From contig CANQKU010000014.1 of NCBI GenBank assembly GCA_947624535.1, positions 1-14,771 of the forward strand: a stretch of DNA of 14,771 nt, in the 5' to 3' direction. Positions 5,991-14,771 of this stretch are shown here, one piece after another; within the stretch, counting starts at the first letter, position 1; every line of letters starts with the position of its first letter. Below the pieces are notes generated by a model, which saw only the letters and a program-made list of their open reading frames with translations, did no database searches and had not been told where the DNA came from. The stretch is from an uncultured Bacilli bacterium. GTDB lineage: Bacteria > Bacillota_I > Bacilli_A > RF39 > UBA660. The position numbers and the translations under genes were made by a program.

Positions 5991-8225
5991 ATGAATAAAA
6001 AAGTATTATTAACTTCATTATTAGCTTCTGGTATTGTTGCAACAACCATTTTAACTGGAAATGCAAATGCTGCAACAAATGTTCCGGAATATGGAGAAAA
6101 ATTAATGACAGCTATTGAAAAGTCAATAACAGATGATGCATATACTATGGCAGTATTATTACCATCTAGTAATCCATTAAACAATACAAACAATGCTTTA
6201 ACAAAATCTAAAGTAGTAGATTTATTAGAAGCAAAATATAAAAAAGGAATAGTAAGCAAAATATATAAAACAGATAAAACAACAGAAGTTAGTGCATATG
6301 AAGAAAAAGTAGGAACAGGATATGTTGTTGAGCTAACTACGGGAAGAAAATTAACAGTAGTTCTATATGGAGATGTAAACAGCGATGGATTAGTAGATAC
6401 AAAGGATGCTGTTGCAATAGCAAAACACAATGTAGGAAGTGAAAAATTAACAGGTTATTCAGCTGAAGCAGCTAAATTAACAAGTGGTAACACTGCAATA
6501 AATACAAGTGATACTACAAGAGTAGCATATTATAATGTTAATGGATTAGGAACAGATAAAGCAGGAAAAGCTTTATTAGATATGAAACTATATCCAGAAG
6601 ATTATACAGATGCTGAAGAAACTGTAACAAGTGATAATGTATTACAAGATGCAATTGATGATATATTAGATAAAGAAGGAAATAGCACTTTATTTGATAT
6701 AACATTAGATTCAGAAACAAACACAGCAGAATTTGGATTATTAGATTCAACAAAGAAAATAAGTGATTTTGTTAATACAGGTTTAATTGATAAATTAGTT
6801 GACCAATTAAAAAATAATGATAATTTAGCAAAAATTGAATTATCAGTTGAGGGACTAGAAGAAGGATCTGTTGTTCTTGACAAAACTGCTGATAGTGATA
6901 AATGCTATGAAGCTGCATTAAAACTATTAAATGCATTATTAAAAAAAGTTGATGGAAGTACCGATGTAAAAGAATTAACAGTAGACAAATTATTTGGTAA
7001 GGATTTAAAAGCAAAATTCTATGTAGCAGACACATCAAAATTAGTTGATGAAGCTGTTAAAGATACAGATAAAATTGCAGGAACATATGTAGAGTATACA
7101 TTAAAGTTTGTAGGAAAAGTTAATGTGGATAATACAATGGAAAATGTACTAGATAAAGTAAATAGTACAGAAACAGCTAAAAAATTATTTAATATATCAT
7201 TTGATGCTAAAACTAACACAGGAACATTTGGATTCTTAGATAATGAAAGCTATTTAACTGACTTTGTTAAAACAGGATTAGTTGATGCTTTAGCAGAAGA
7301 ACTTACAAATCCAAATATTACTAAAATAGTATTATCTATGGTAAAAGCTGATAATGGAAATACCACTGTTACAGAAACATTAAATTATAATTCTGATAAA
7401 GCTACAAATGTTACAGAAGTTACAAAAGCCGCTGTAGAATTATTAAAAGGAGCATTAGGCGTAGAAAGTCCAGAATCAGTTAGTCAGTCTAATGAAGATG
7501 TAAAGAATAAAGCTTTAGAAGAACTTAAAGGTAAAACAGTATTAGATTTAGCAGGAAAAACACTTGAAGCTAAAATATACTTAGGTGAAAACACAGAAGT
7601 ATATGATACAGATGTTAAAACAGGAACAGAAGACGGTAAAACTGTAAAATATCTTGAATATAAATTAAACTTTTTAGTAGATGCAACAAGCCAAATTGAA
7701 AAAAATATATTCGAAGAATTAAATACACATGAAGGAAATGAATATTATAGAGTAAGTTTTGATAAAGATAATGATCATTTAATTAATTTTGATTTATCAA
7801 ACAGCAAAAAATCAACAAAATTATCTGAAATTAATGGTTCTGGAAACACTGGACTATATGTTATGGCAGAAAAAATCTTAAATTCTGATCCAGAAAATGA
7901 TATACAAACTATATCAGTAAAATATAATAATGAAAATTATGAAATAAAAGCTACAGATAGTGTAAAAATAGAAAATGCAGTTAAATTATTAGATAAAATA
8001 CTTGGAACAAATATAAGTAGTACAAATACAGTAACTAGTGAAAACTTAAAAGTAACTGACCAACAACTAGGCGATGTACTACTATCAAAACTAGAAGGTG
8101 TAAGCCTAGAAGTTACACTTGGATTATCTGAAAAAGTAGTTAATGAGTCTAATTGGAATGCAACAGAAACATTTACAGTACAATTCAATTTCATAGATGG
8201 AATTGGATCACCAGCTGCAGAATAA
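5991..8225 (+). CDS. Secreted repeat protein with N-terminal dockerin-like domain
   Basis: The product has 744 residues. ATG is preceded by AAGGAG seven bases upstream. Residues 1-27 are a signal peptide (cleavage near ANA). Residues 35-124 are the same module as in the 1367-residue protein, with matching blocks such as LLEAKYKKGIVSKIYK and VVELTTGRKLTVVLYG. The dockerin-like domain spans about 127-190: the first calcium loop is canonical (D128, N130, D132, D139) and the second, around INTSDTTRVAYYNVNG, is degenerate. Three tandem copies of a 160-185-residue module follow (about 216-376, 382-565 and 572-738). Each has a beta segment like FDITLD, a helix like FVNTGLIDKLVDQL, a strand like KIELSV, a helix like ALKLLNALL, and a closing YTLKFVG-type strand. 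The C-terminus, SPAAE, has no anchor. There is one Cys (C305) and no recognisable enzyme domain. I infer a surface protein displayed through the nearby cohesin anchor. Confidence 0.85.
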   Translation: MNKKVLLTSLLASGIVATTILTGNANAATNVPEYGEKLMTAIEKSITDDAYTMAVLLPSSNPLNNTNNALTKSKVVDLLEAKYKKGIVSKIYKTDKTTEVSAYEEKVGTGYVVELTTGRKLTVVLYGDVNSDGLVDTKDAVAIAKHNVGSEKLTGYSAEAAKLTSGNTAINTSDTTRVAYYNVNGLGTDKAGKALLDMKLYPEDYTDAEETVTSDNVLQDAIDDILDKEGNSTLFDITLDSETNTAEFGLLDSTKKISDFVNTGLIDKLVDQLKNNDNLAKIELSVEGLEEGSVVLDKTADSDKCYEAALKLLNALLKKVDGSTDVKELTVDKLFGKDLKAKFYVADTSKLVDEAVKDTDKIAGTYVEYTLKFVGKVNVDNTMENVLDKVNSTETAKKLFNISFDAKTNTGTFGFLDNESYLTDFVKTGLVDALAEELTNPNITKIVLSMVKADNGNTTVTETLNYNSDKATNVTEVTKAAVELLKGALGVESPESVSQSNEDVKNKALEELKGKTVLDLAGKTLEAKIYLGENTEVYDTDVKTGTEDGKTVKYLEYKLNFLVDATSQIEKNIFEELNTHEGNEYYRVSFDKDNDHLINFDLSNSKKSTKLSEINGSGNTGLYVMAEKILNSDPENDIQTISVKYNNENYEIKATDSVKIENAVKLLDKILGTNISSTNTVTSENLKVTDQQLGDVLLSKLEGVSLEVTLGLSEKVVNESNWNATETFTVQFNFIDGIGSPAAE

Positions 8226-8243
8226 TCAAAAATATCAGTAAAT

Positions 8244-8301
8244 AAAACTTTTCTACAAGAGGATATCAATTTTGAAGTATTCTCTTGTAGAAAAAAATTT
8301 T
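8244..8301 (+). terminator. Terminator-like hairpin after the 744-residue protein gene
   Basis: Arms 8249-8265 and 8278-8294 form a 17-bp stem (one G-U pair) with a 12-base loop, core TCTACAAGAG / CTCTTGTAGA. It begins 23 bases after the TAA. An outer AAAA (8244-8247) / TTTT (8298-8301) pair lengthens it. The following T-run is only four bases, so termination strength is uncertain. Confidence 0.6.
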
Positions 8302-8371
8302 AAATAATTATTGCGAAAAATAGGCAAAAATGTATTTTCATATAGTATATTAATTTAAGAGGTAAAAAGCA

Positions 8372-8505
<134 letters not shown>

Positions 8506-8512
<7 letters not shown>

Positions 8513-8541
8513 AGATTATGTATTGTGTTAAAATATATAAT
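8506..8541 (+). promoter_or_regulatory. Candidate promoter of the giant dockerin protein gene
   Basis: TAAAAT (8529-8534) is preceded by TGT (8526-8528), giving an extended -10 like those of the other two dockerin genes. The -35 position at 17 bases reads TAGATG (8506-8511), which is weak. An overlapping exact TATAAT (8536-8541) has no good -35. The GTG start is about 75 bases downstream and the AG tract ends 55 bases upstream of the -35. Confidence 0.4.
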
Positions 8542-8611
8542 CTTTTTTGTGATGAAAAAATAAAAAATAATTATAAATTCGAACTATATTAACAAACAGG
8601 AGGTAGTTAAA

Positions 8612-11600
8612 GTGAAAAAAACAATAAAATTAATTATATTAGCAGTTTTTGTTTTAACATTAATTTTCTCACAAAAATCATTCGCATGGCAACAAGGAAA
8701 TTTACAAGATAATAAAACAACTATAACAGTTCAATCTAGTTATTTAGGTAGTAGTGAATCAACAATAGCAGTTGCTTTAAAAAGCTCAAATAAATTTGGA
8801 GAAAATTCAAATGTGTTGACCAAAGAAAACCTAAAAAACTTAATAAAAGAAAAATATGGTAAAGACATAGTAAGTAAAATATACAAAACAGATGGAACTA
8901 CAGAAATAGCAGACAATGAATATGTTGGAACAGGCTATAAAGTAGAACTATTAACAAACAAAAAATTAACAGTTATATTATATGGTGATGTAAACAGTGA
9001 CGGACAAATAAATACAAATGATACTGTGGCAATAGCAAAATATAACGTTGGTGCAAATAAATTAAACGAGTACCAAAAAAAGGCAGCAAAATTAACTAAC
9101 ACAGGTAACTATGATATAAGTACAAATGACTCAGTAAGAGTAGCATATTATAACGTAAATGGATTAGGAACAAATAAAGCAGGAAAAAACATAGTAGATG
9201 TTACATTATACCCTGCAGATGAAAAATTAAGCCATAATTCACAATTAAAAGTATTAAACGTAAATAATGCAGAAGAAGAATATAAAACAGCATTAAACAC
9301 ATATACAGACGGTAAATTTACTGCTAATAATAGCGAACTAAAATTAGAAAACGGAAAATTAACAGGTACAGTAAAATATAACTTTGAAGTAGGAACAGAA
9401 TTATTCCCAGAAAATGAATTAACAGGGTATTATTTTGCATATGTACTAAAAGTAGCAGGAGCAAATGAAAATACAACAGTAAAAATAAAAAATGGAAGTA
9501 AAGTTGAAAAAACAATTTTATACGAAAGTTTTGATGTTACAACAGCTGGAAAAGAAGGAATAGTAATATTAACATCATTAGATAAAAATGAAAATAATAA
9601 AAATGTAGAAATAGAAATTGACTTAGATGGCGAAGGAACTTTATATGCGCCAGTTAAGCAAAAAATAAATTATGAAGGATTAACATTTGAAGATATATCT
9701 CAAGCAGCAATAACAATGCAAATTCCAGAAGAAGATGTAGAAGGACTAAAGGGCGAAGTATGGAATTACAGATTTGAATTCAAACAAGAAGGAATTGAAA
9801 ATCAAGGATATAGCATAGAAAAAACAGAAAAGAATAAATACAAAGCAACAGGAATAATAACAGAACAAAAAGAAGTAACAGGATTTAGTGGAGACGATAA
9901 AACAGACTATTATGTAGTATTTGCAGTAGAGCCAACTTATGTATATGATAATATACAAATAAAAATACCAAGAGGAAACTCTTATATAACAGTTGGTAAA
10001 GAAGCATTAACAGATGGCAAATTAACAGCAATAATTTCTGTAAAGGAAGATAACAAATCTAATCCAATAAAAGTATTAGTAGACTTAGATGGAAGTGGAA
10101 ATAGATTCCAAGAAGAAGAAATTACAATTGATTATAGCAAACTAGAATTAAGAAAAGCTTCAACATTTAACTTAGAAAATGGGAAAGATTACCAAAAATT
10201 AAAAGATGCTTATGGATGGAAAGAACCAAGTGAAGATTATACAGCGACATTTACTGCTGATACTGAAAAAGAAGATACAGTAAAAGTATCAGGTGTAATT
10301 CCATATTTAAGCAATTGGGAAAATGGTAAAGAATCTCCTTTTAGTGGTGAATCAAAAACAGGATATTACCTAGCACTTGTAATTAATACAGATGTAAACA
10401 AAAAAGAAGAAACAACAGTTAAAATTATAGATGAATATAATAATGGAACTGAAACAAAAACAGAAATAGCAACAATCCTAGGAACAAGCTTTGATGAAGA
10501 AAGTAAATTATATGTGTTAAAACATCTTCATTTAGATGATACTAGTAAAACATTCACAATAGAAGTTGATATGGATGGAGAAGGAAAAGAATATAACCCA
10601 TACACAATAACAGTAGATTGGAGTGAATTAGTACTTCAACAAGACTCTAAAGCAGAAATTAATTTAGACAATGCAAGTAATAAAAACAAACAAGAAATGA
10701 GTGATTGGGGATATAAAACACCAGATGGACAAAAGGTTGAATTAACAAGTGAAAATTCAACAATATATGTAAGTGGAAAATTAATAGAACAAGAATTAAC
10801 TGATGTACCATTTGGAGAAAAAAGCAAAGATGGATATTACTTTGACTTTACAATTAGTCATCCAAAAGGTATGAAAGTAAACCCAGAAAACGTTAAAATT
10901 AAAAGAGTTACTGAACCTAAAACAAACGGTGAAGTTAAAAAAGAATTCACTGAACTTGATGAAAATAATAATCTAACAATTCTATACAGATTTGACCCTG
11001 AAACCACATCATGTACTGCATGTAAAGAAAAAGAAAAATGTGATGATACTTGTTGTGGAACAACAGACGGAAAATGTGATAAACAAGCATATTATGTAGT
11101 TGATTGGGACGGAGAAGGAAAAGAATTTTTACCAGTAGTTTATACACTAGACTTCTGTAAACTTACATTTGAAAAATCTTCAATATTTACAGTTGAAGCA
11201 TTACAAGAAAGTGACAAAGGAGAATTTGGAACAGATGATGGTGGTGCTTGGTACGATACAGAACATGGATATTCTGTAAAGGTTACACAAGATGAACATG
11301 ATACAACTAAATATAAAGTAACAGGTGTTCTTCCTATATTTGATGATACACAAGATGAAGAATATAATGAAAATTTTGATACAGATAATAAAAATCTATA
11401 TTATTTAGGCTTAGTTCTTAAATTAGTCAATGCTCCAAGCAGCTATATTGAAGGCACTGGCAAGATGACAGTAAAATTCTACCATAACGAAGGAACAGAA
11501 GATGACCAATTTGTTAAAGCTATGGGAGGAGATTTTGATTCATCAAAAGAACTTTATATTTTGAAAGCACTTACAGGAACAGGTCAAGATGGTGAAGCAA

Positions 11601-14600
11601 TTCCTGACAAAGAGAAAGTATTTACTATTACAATTGACTTAGACGGAGATGATAGTGAAGAGTTTGCTCCATATACAGTAACAATAGATTGGAGTGGATT
11701 AAAATTACAAGATACTTCTAGAGGAGATTTCGGTAACTATGATGTTATTGAGAAAGGTGATTTAACAGAAGAATCTCCAGAACAAAAAGAATTAAATGGA
11801 TATGGATTTGACTACGATGCAGATGCTGAAGTAAGTATAAAAACAGAAACCCAAGAAGAAACACAACACGAATCTAAGAAAGGCCTAGAGGGAACAATTA
11901 AAGAGCAAACTTTAGATAAGGGATTTAAAACTAATAAAGGGTATTTTGTACCTATAAAAATAGAATTTCCAGGTAAAGATATTAAAGGATTAGAAGACTA
12001 TAAAAACACTTGGACACTTATTTTAAATACAGAGGACGGAAATACAAAAGTTTATAAACCAACAGATGAAGAATATGAACAAGGTTGGGTAATGGTATTA
12101 TTCAGAATTGAAAAAGAAGGAAAAGATAGCAGTAAAAAAATAAGTTATAAGATAGACTTTGATGGTGATGAATTTGCTTTCCTTCCAGAGGAATATACTA
12201 TTGATTATACGGATTTAAACTTTGAATCAGAAAATACAATAACATATAACTATAAAAATAATAAAGGCGAAACTAAGACAGAAACAGTAAATGTATATGA
12301 AAATGAAAAAGTAACATTAAAGGATATGTCTGAAGAAAATACAGATTATCGTACATTTGATGGTTGGTATAAAGAAGATGAAAATGTCTCAGAAAAAGCA
12401 GACGATTTTAAAACTGGAACAAACGAAGCTGTAACATTAACAGCACATTGGAAATTAAATGTAGATGCTTTTGTAGGAGATGTTATAACAAATACAGCAG
12501 ATTATTCAGATGTAATTGATTTAGAACAGGCTGAAAATGTAATAACAATGAATATTGATAAACCTAAAGTTGAATTGGAAGAACTTGCAAAAACAGCTAT
12601 TCCTGGAACAATAGCATATATACTTGAAAAAGATGAAATAAAAGATGTTACATTAACTATTGGAGATGAAAGTGTTATATTCAATTCAACATATAAAGCC
12701 GATAATGGAAAAGAATATACTGACGACTCTGGTAGAGAATTAGACGATGGTATTAAAAACTTGAAAGAAGAAATAGTAAAAGGTGCTAAAGGTGCATTTG
12801 ATAAAGAATTAAAAAATCATGAAGCTGATGCTACTCTAGACCAATTAGAGTATGAAAATAAGGAATTCAAAATAAAAATTAGCAGTGTAGATGATACGGT
12901 AAAATTAGTTGATGCAGAAGGAGCAGATATAGAAGAAGCAGATAAAACTTATACATTTAAGTTTGACTCTGATTTCGCAGTTGTAAAACAAAACCCAACT
13001 TCTGAATTAGGAGCTAAAGACCTTGCAGATGCAGTAAAGAGTGATAAAGATTACAGTACGGTTTATGTTGATGGTGATTATACATCAGATACTGAAATAG
13101 ATATTACAGCTAACCATAATGTTACAATTATACCAGTAGATAGTACAACAGAACATCCTACAACAATTAAGGCTAATGACAAAGAAGATGTAAATTATGC
13201 GGTTGATATTCAAAATGGAGAAGGAACAGTAACCATTAAGGATTTAACAATTACTGGTGGAAAAAGAGCTGAATTAAGAATTGAAGATGAAGCTACTGTT
13301 ATAGTTGATAATATTGATGTATCAGGTGAAATTAAACAAGATTCAGCAACAACAGAAGAAATGAATTCAAGTATTATAGTAAAAGGTAACTTGACAGCAA
13401 CAAATGTAAAAAATACTAATGAATCTTATAATTGTCCTACAATATCAGTTATTACTGGCTATAAAACAGATACAGACTCTGCTAAACCAGAGGAAGGAAA
13501 TCCAGACCATAATGTGGATGGAGTAGCTACAGTTAAAGCTGATGGAATGACAAAAAATGATAAATACTGTTTAGTTGATAGAAAATCTAATTCGAACTTC
13601 CATACGACTAAAGAAAGATATGATGGAGCTTTCTATTACAATGATGCAAATCATTCAAAAATTTATTATGTTGGTATAATGGATCCGAAGAAAAATGACC
13701 ATCCTTATGATTATATTCAAGTTTATTACTATGGCGAGAAAATCGACATTAAAACATTGGGTTATGAAGCAAATGTATCACCTACTGCAGATGAAGGTGT
13801 AAATGTATTTCAATATTTTGCAATAGGAACTTCGTCTTCTAACAACAAAATAGAGGATAGTAATCAAGTTGCACAAGATAAACTTAAAAACCATGACACA
13901 ACTATTCTTTATGCTATGTATGGAACTAAACCTGCAGCTGCTCTTAACTTTGACCAAGTTTCTGGATTATCAACAAGTGGAAATAAAGTTTCTGGAACAA
14001 TATCAACTCAAAATAAAAACGGACAATTTGTTATACCAGTAACATTAACATCAGACAGTTTCAAAAGCGGAGTATCTATAGTAGAAGTTACAGACCCTAA
14101 TGAAAATAAACAAACATACACCGTAGACAATGCAAACACAATGAAATTAGAACTAGAAGCCATTAAATCTTCAAAAATAACTGGCAAAAAAGGAAAAGTA
14201 TATGAAATCACAGTAGATATTGATGGAAAAGAAAAAAATGAAGTAAAACCTGAAACTTATATAGTTGACTATAGTAGTGTAGAAACTCTTGAAGAAAAAA
14301 TCAATCAAGCAGCAAAAGCTACACTTGAAGCAAATAGCTTTACTGTAACAAAGAATAATAAAATAAATGGATATACAGAAGAATTTATTTATAAATATAA
14401 TGCTAATGATGGTTTAACTTATTTAAAAGCAGAGAAAGATAATGTAGAAGAATATACATTCTCATCAGCAAAATATGCTGGTGTAGATTCTAGTAAACTT
14501 AGTGTAGTTGCTAGAAAGATAAAAGACGGCGAAGAAGATAGTGGAGTATATTTAAATGACTGGGTATATGTTCATCCTCAACAAGTAGGTCGTGCTATTC

Positions 14601-14771
14601 ATGAAGTTACAATGTTAACTGATGTAATGAAAGATAGCAAAACCTCTATAAATGCTATTGATACAGTAGAATTAGTTGATGGAGAAGAACATAAATATAC
14701 AGTAAAATTAAACGGAGATAAATATACTGACTGGGTAAAGAACAATTATCTTTTAACTTCAAAATATACTA
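8612..14771 (+). CDS. Giant secreted dockerin-like surface protein, 3' end beyond window
   Basis: GTG 8612 is preceded by AGGAGG (8598-8603) at 8 bases, and 2053 codons stay open to the window edge. Residues 1-26 are a signal peptide (cleavage after SFA). Residues 30-123 match the shared N-terminal module. The dockerin-like domain is at about 125-188, with a canonical first loop (D126, N128, D130, D137) and a degenerate second. Six tandem 155-178-residue modules follow, each marked by a DxDG motif at residues 337, 491, 653, 831, 1009 and 1182; a seventh lies at 1869. Module four carries six clustered cysteines (801, 804, 810, 814, 815, 822). An InlB/Listeria-Bacteroides-type repeat is at about 1207-1284 (FDGWYK ... 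LTAHWK). One copy of the module type found in the other two dockerin proteins is at about 1304-1460. A stretch near 1479-1605 reads like short beta-helix coils (VYVDGDYT, TIKDLTITGG). No enzyme domain is recognised. I infer a large adhesin or surface fibre; the C-terminus is not visible. Confidence 0.85.
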   Translation, partial: MKKTIKLIILAVFVLTLIFSQKSFAWQQGNLQDNKTTITVQSSYLGSSESTIAVALKSSNKFGENSNVLTKENLKNLIKEKYGKDIVSKIYKTDGTTEIADNEYVGTGYKVELLTNKKLTVILYGDVNSDGQINTNDTVAIAKYNVGANKLNEYQKKAAKLTNTGNYDISTNDSVRVAYYNVNGLGTNKAGKNIVDVTLYPADEKLSHNSQLKVLNVNNAEEEYKTALNTYTDGKFTANNSELKLENGKLTGTVKYNFEVGTELFPENELTGYYFAYVLKVAGANENTTVKIKNGSKVEKTILYESFDVTTAGKEGIVILTSLDKNENNKNVEIEIDLDGEGTLYAPVKQKINYEGLTFEDISQAAITMQIPEEDVEGLKGEVWNYRFEFKQEGIENQGYSIEKTEKNKYKATGIITEQKEVTGFSGDDKTDYYVVFAVEPTYVYDNIQIKIPRGNSYITVGKEALTDGKLTAIISVKEDNKSNPIKVLVDLDGSGNRFQEEEITIDYSKLELRKASTFNLENGKDYQKLKDAYGWKEPSEDYTATFTADTEKEDTVKVSGVIPYLSNWENGKESPFSGESKTGYYLALVINTDVNKKEETTVKIIDEYNNGTETKTEIATILGTSFDEESKLYVLKHLHLDDTSKTFTIEVDMDGEGKEYNPYTITVDWSELVLQQDSKAEINLDNASNKNKQEMSDWGYKTPDGQKVELTSENSTIYVSGKLIEQELTDVPFGEKSKDGYYFDFTISHPKGMKVNPENVKIKRVTEPKTNGEVKKEFTELDENNNLTILYRFDPETTSCTACKEKEKCDDTCCGTTDGKCDKQAYYVVDWDGEGKEFLPVVYTLDFCKLTFEKSSIFTVEALQESDKGEFGTDDGGAWYDTEHGYSVKVTQDEHDTTKYKVTGVLPIFDDTQDEEYNENFDTDNKNLYYLGLVLKLVNAPSSYIEGTGKMTVKFYHNEGTEDDQFVKAMGGDFDSSKELYILKALTGTGQDGEAIPDKEKVFTITIDLDGDDSEEFAPYTVTIDWSGLKLQDTSRGDFGNYDVIEKGDLTEESPEQKELNGYGFDYDADAEVSIKTETQEETQHESKKGLEGTIKEQTLDKGFKTNKGYFVPIKIEFPGKDIKGLEDYKNTWTLILNTEDGNTKVYKPTDEEYEQGWVMVLFRIEKEGKDSSKKISYKIDFDGDEFAFLPEEYTIDYTDLNFESENTITYNYKNNKGETKTETVNVYENEKVTLKDMSEENTDYRTFDGWYKEDENVSEKADDFKTGTNEAVTLTAHWKLNVDAFVGDVITNTADYSDVIDLEQAENVITMNIDKPKVELEELAKTAIPGTIAYILEKDEIKDVTLTIGDESVIFNSTYKADNGKEYTDDSGRELDDGIKNLKEEIVKGAKGAFDKELKNHEADATLDQLEYENKEFKIKISSVDDTVKLVDAEGADIEEADKTYTFKFDSDFAVVKQNPTSELGAKDLADAVKSDKDYSTVYVDGDYTSDTEIDITANHNVTIIPVDSTTEHPTTIKANDKEDVNYAVDIQNGEGTVTIKDLTITGGKRAELRIEDEATVIVDNIDVSGEIKQDSATTEEMNSSIIVKGNLTATNVKNTNESYNCPTISVITGYKTDTDSAKPEEGNPDHNVDGVATVKADGMTKNDKYCLVDRKSNSNFHTTKERYDGAFYYNDANHSKIYYVGIMDPKKNDHPYDYIQVYYYGEKIDIKTLGYEANVSPTADEGVNVFQYFAIGTSSSNNKIEDSNQVAQDKLKNHDTTILYAMYGTKPAAALNFDQVSGLSTSGNKVSGTISTQNKNGQFVIPVTLTSDSFKSGVSIVEVTDPNENKQTYTVDNANTMKLELEAIKSSKITGKKGKVYEITVDIDGKEKNEVKPETYIVDYSSVETLEEKINQAAKATLEANSFTVTKNNKINGYTEEFIYKYNANDGLTYLKAEKDNVEEYTFSSAKYAGVDSSKLSVVARKIKDGEEDSGVYLNDWVYVHPQQVGRAIHEVTMLTDVMKDSKTSINAIDTVELVDGEEHKYTVKLNGDKYTDWVKNNYLLTSKYT

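Noticed and set aside
192..8225. Cellulosomal enzymes (glycoside hydrolases or lyases) because of the dockerins
   Set aside because: No catalytic domain signature was recognised in the 1367- or 744-residue proteins; apart from the signal peptide and the N-terminal module plus dockerin, they consist of repeated modules.
9340..12232. CRISPR array or DNA-level tandem repeat in the giant gene
   Set aside because: The repetition is visible in the protein but diverged in the DNA, with no short identical repeats or spacers. No CRISPR-like array occurs anywhere in the window.

Overview
The window is strongly AT-rich and codes on the + strand throughout. It uses TTA, ATA, AGA and AAA codons heavily, has AGGAGG-type ribosome binding sites and TTGACA/TAAAAT promoters, and encodes a sortase, a cell-wall sorting signal, a cohesin-like domain and dockerin-like domains. 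Together these point to a Gram-positive Bacillota, most probably an anaerobic Clostridia-type bacterium. I cannot name the genus. TAA ends every intact long gene.

Layout: (1) 1-191 holds a 25-bp tandem repeat that may be the end of a mobile element, then a good promoter. (2) 192-4295 encodes a 1367-residue secreted protein with an N-terminal dockerin. (3) 4532-5199 is a membrane sortase interrupted by two +1 frameshifts. (4) 5253-5843 is a small cohesin-like surface protein with an MPQTG sorting signal. (5) 5991-8225 is a 744-residue dockerin protein. (6) 8226-8611 holds a terminator-like hairpin, a perfect (AG)23 microsatellite inside a possible 46-residue ORF, and a promoter. (7) From 8612 to the window edge runs a third dockerin protein, at least 2053 residues long and incomplete.

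The genes read as one surface-display apparatus. The three large proteins have signal peptides but (where the C-terminus is visible) no sorting signal or membrane anchor. All start with the same ~95-residue module plus dockerin-like domain. The small protein between them is built as an anchor: signal peptide, cohesin-like domain, Thr/Pro linker, MPQTG, membrane helix and basic tail. The neighbouring sortase would attach it to the wall. The inferred model is that sortase fixes the cohesin anchor to peptidoglycan and the dockerin proteins dock onto it, like a cellulosome. However, no glycoside hydrolase is recognisable. The cargo consists of long arrays of repeated extracellular modules, InlB-type repeats and a possible beta-helix, which suggests adhesion or surface coating. 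Cohesin-dockerin binding is inferred, not shown.

The most curious detail is that both sortase frameshifts are single extra C bases in the same context, GAACCWCGG. Each creates an in-frame CGG codon, and CGG occurs in frame nowhere else in about 4,360 codons of the four long genes. A sequencing artefact, pseudogenisation and recoding all remain possible.
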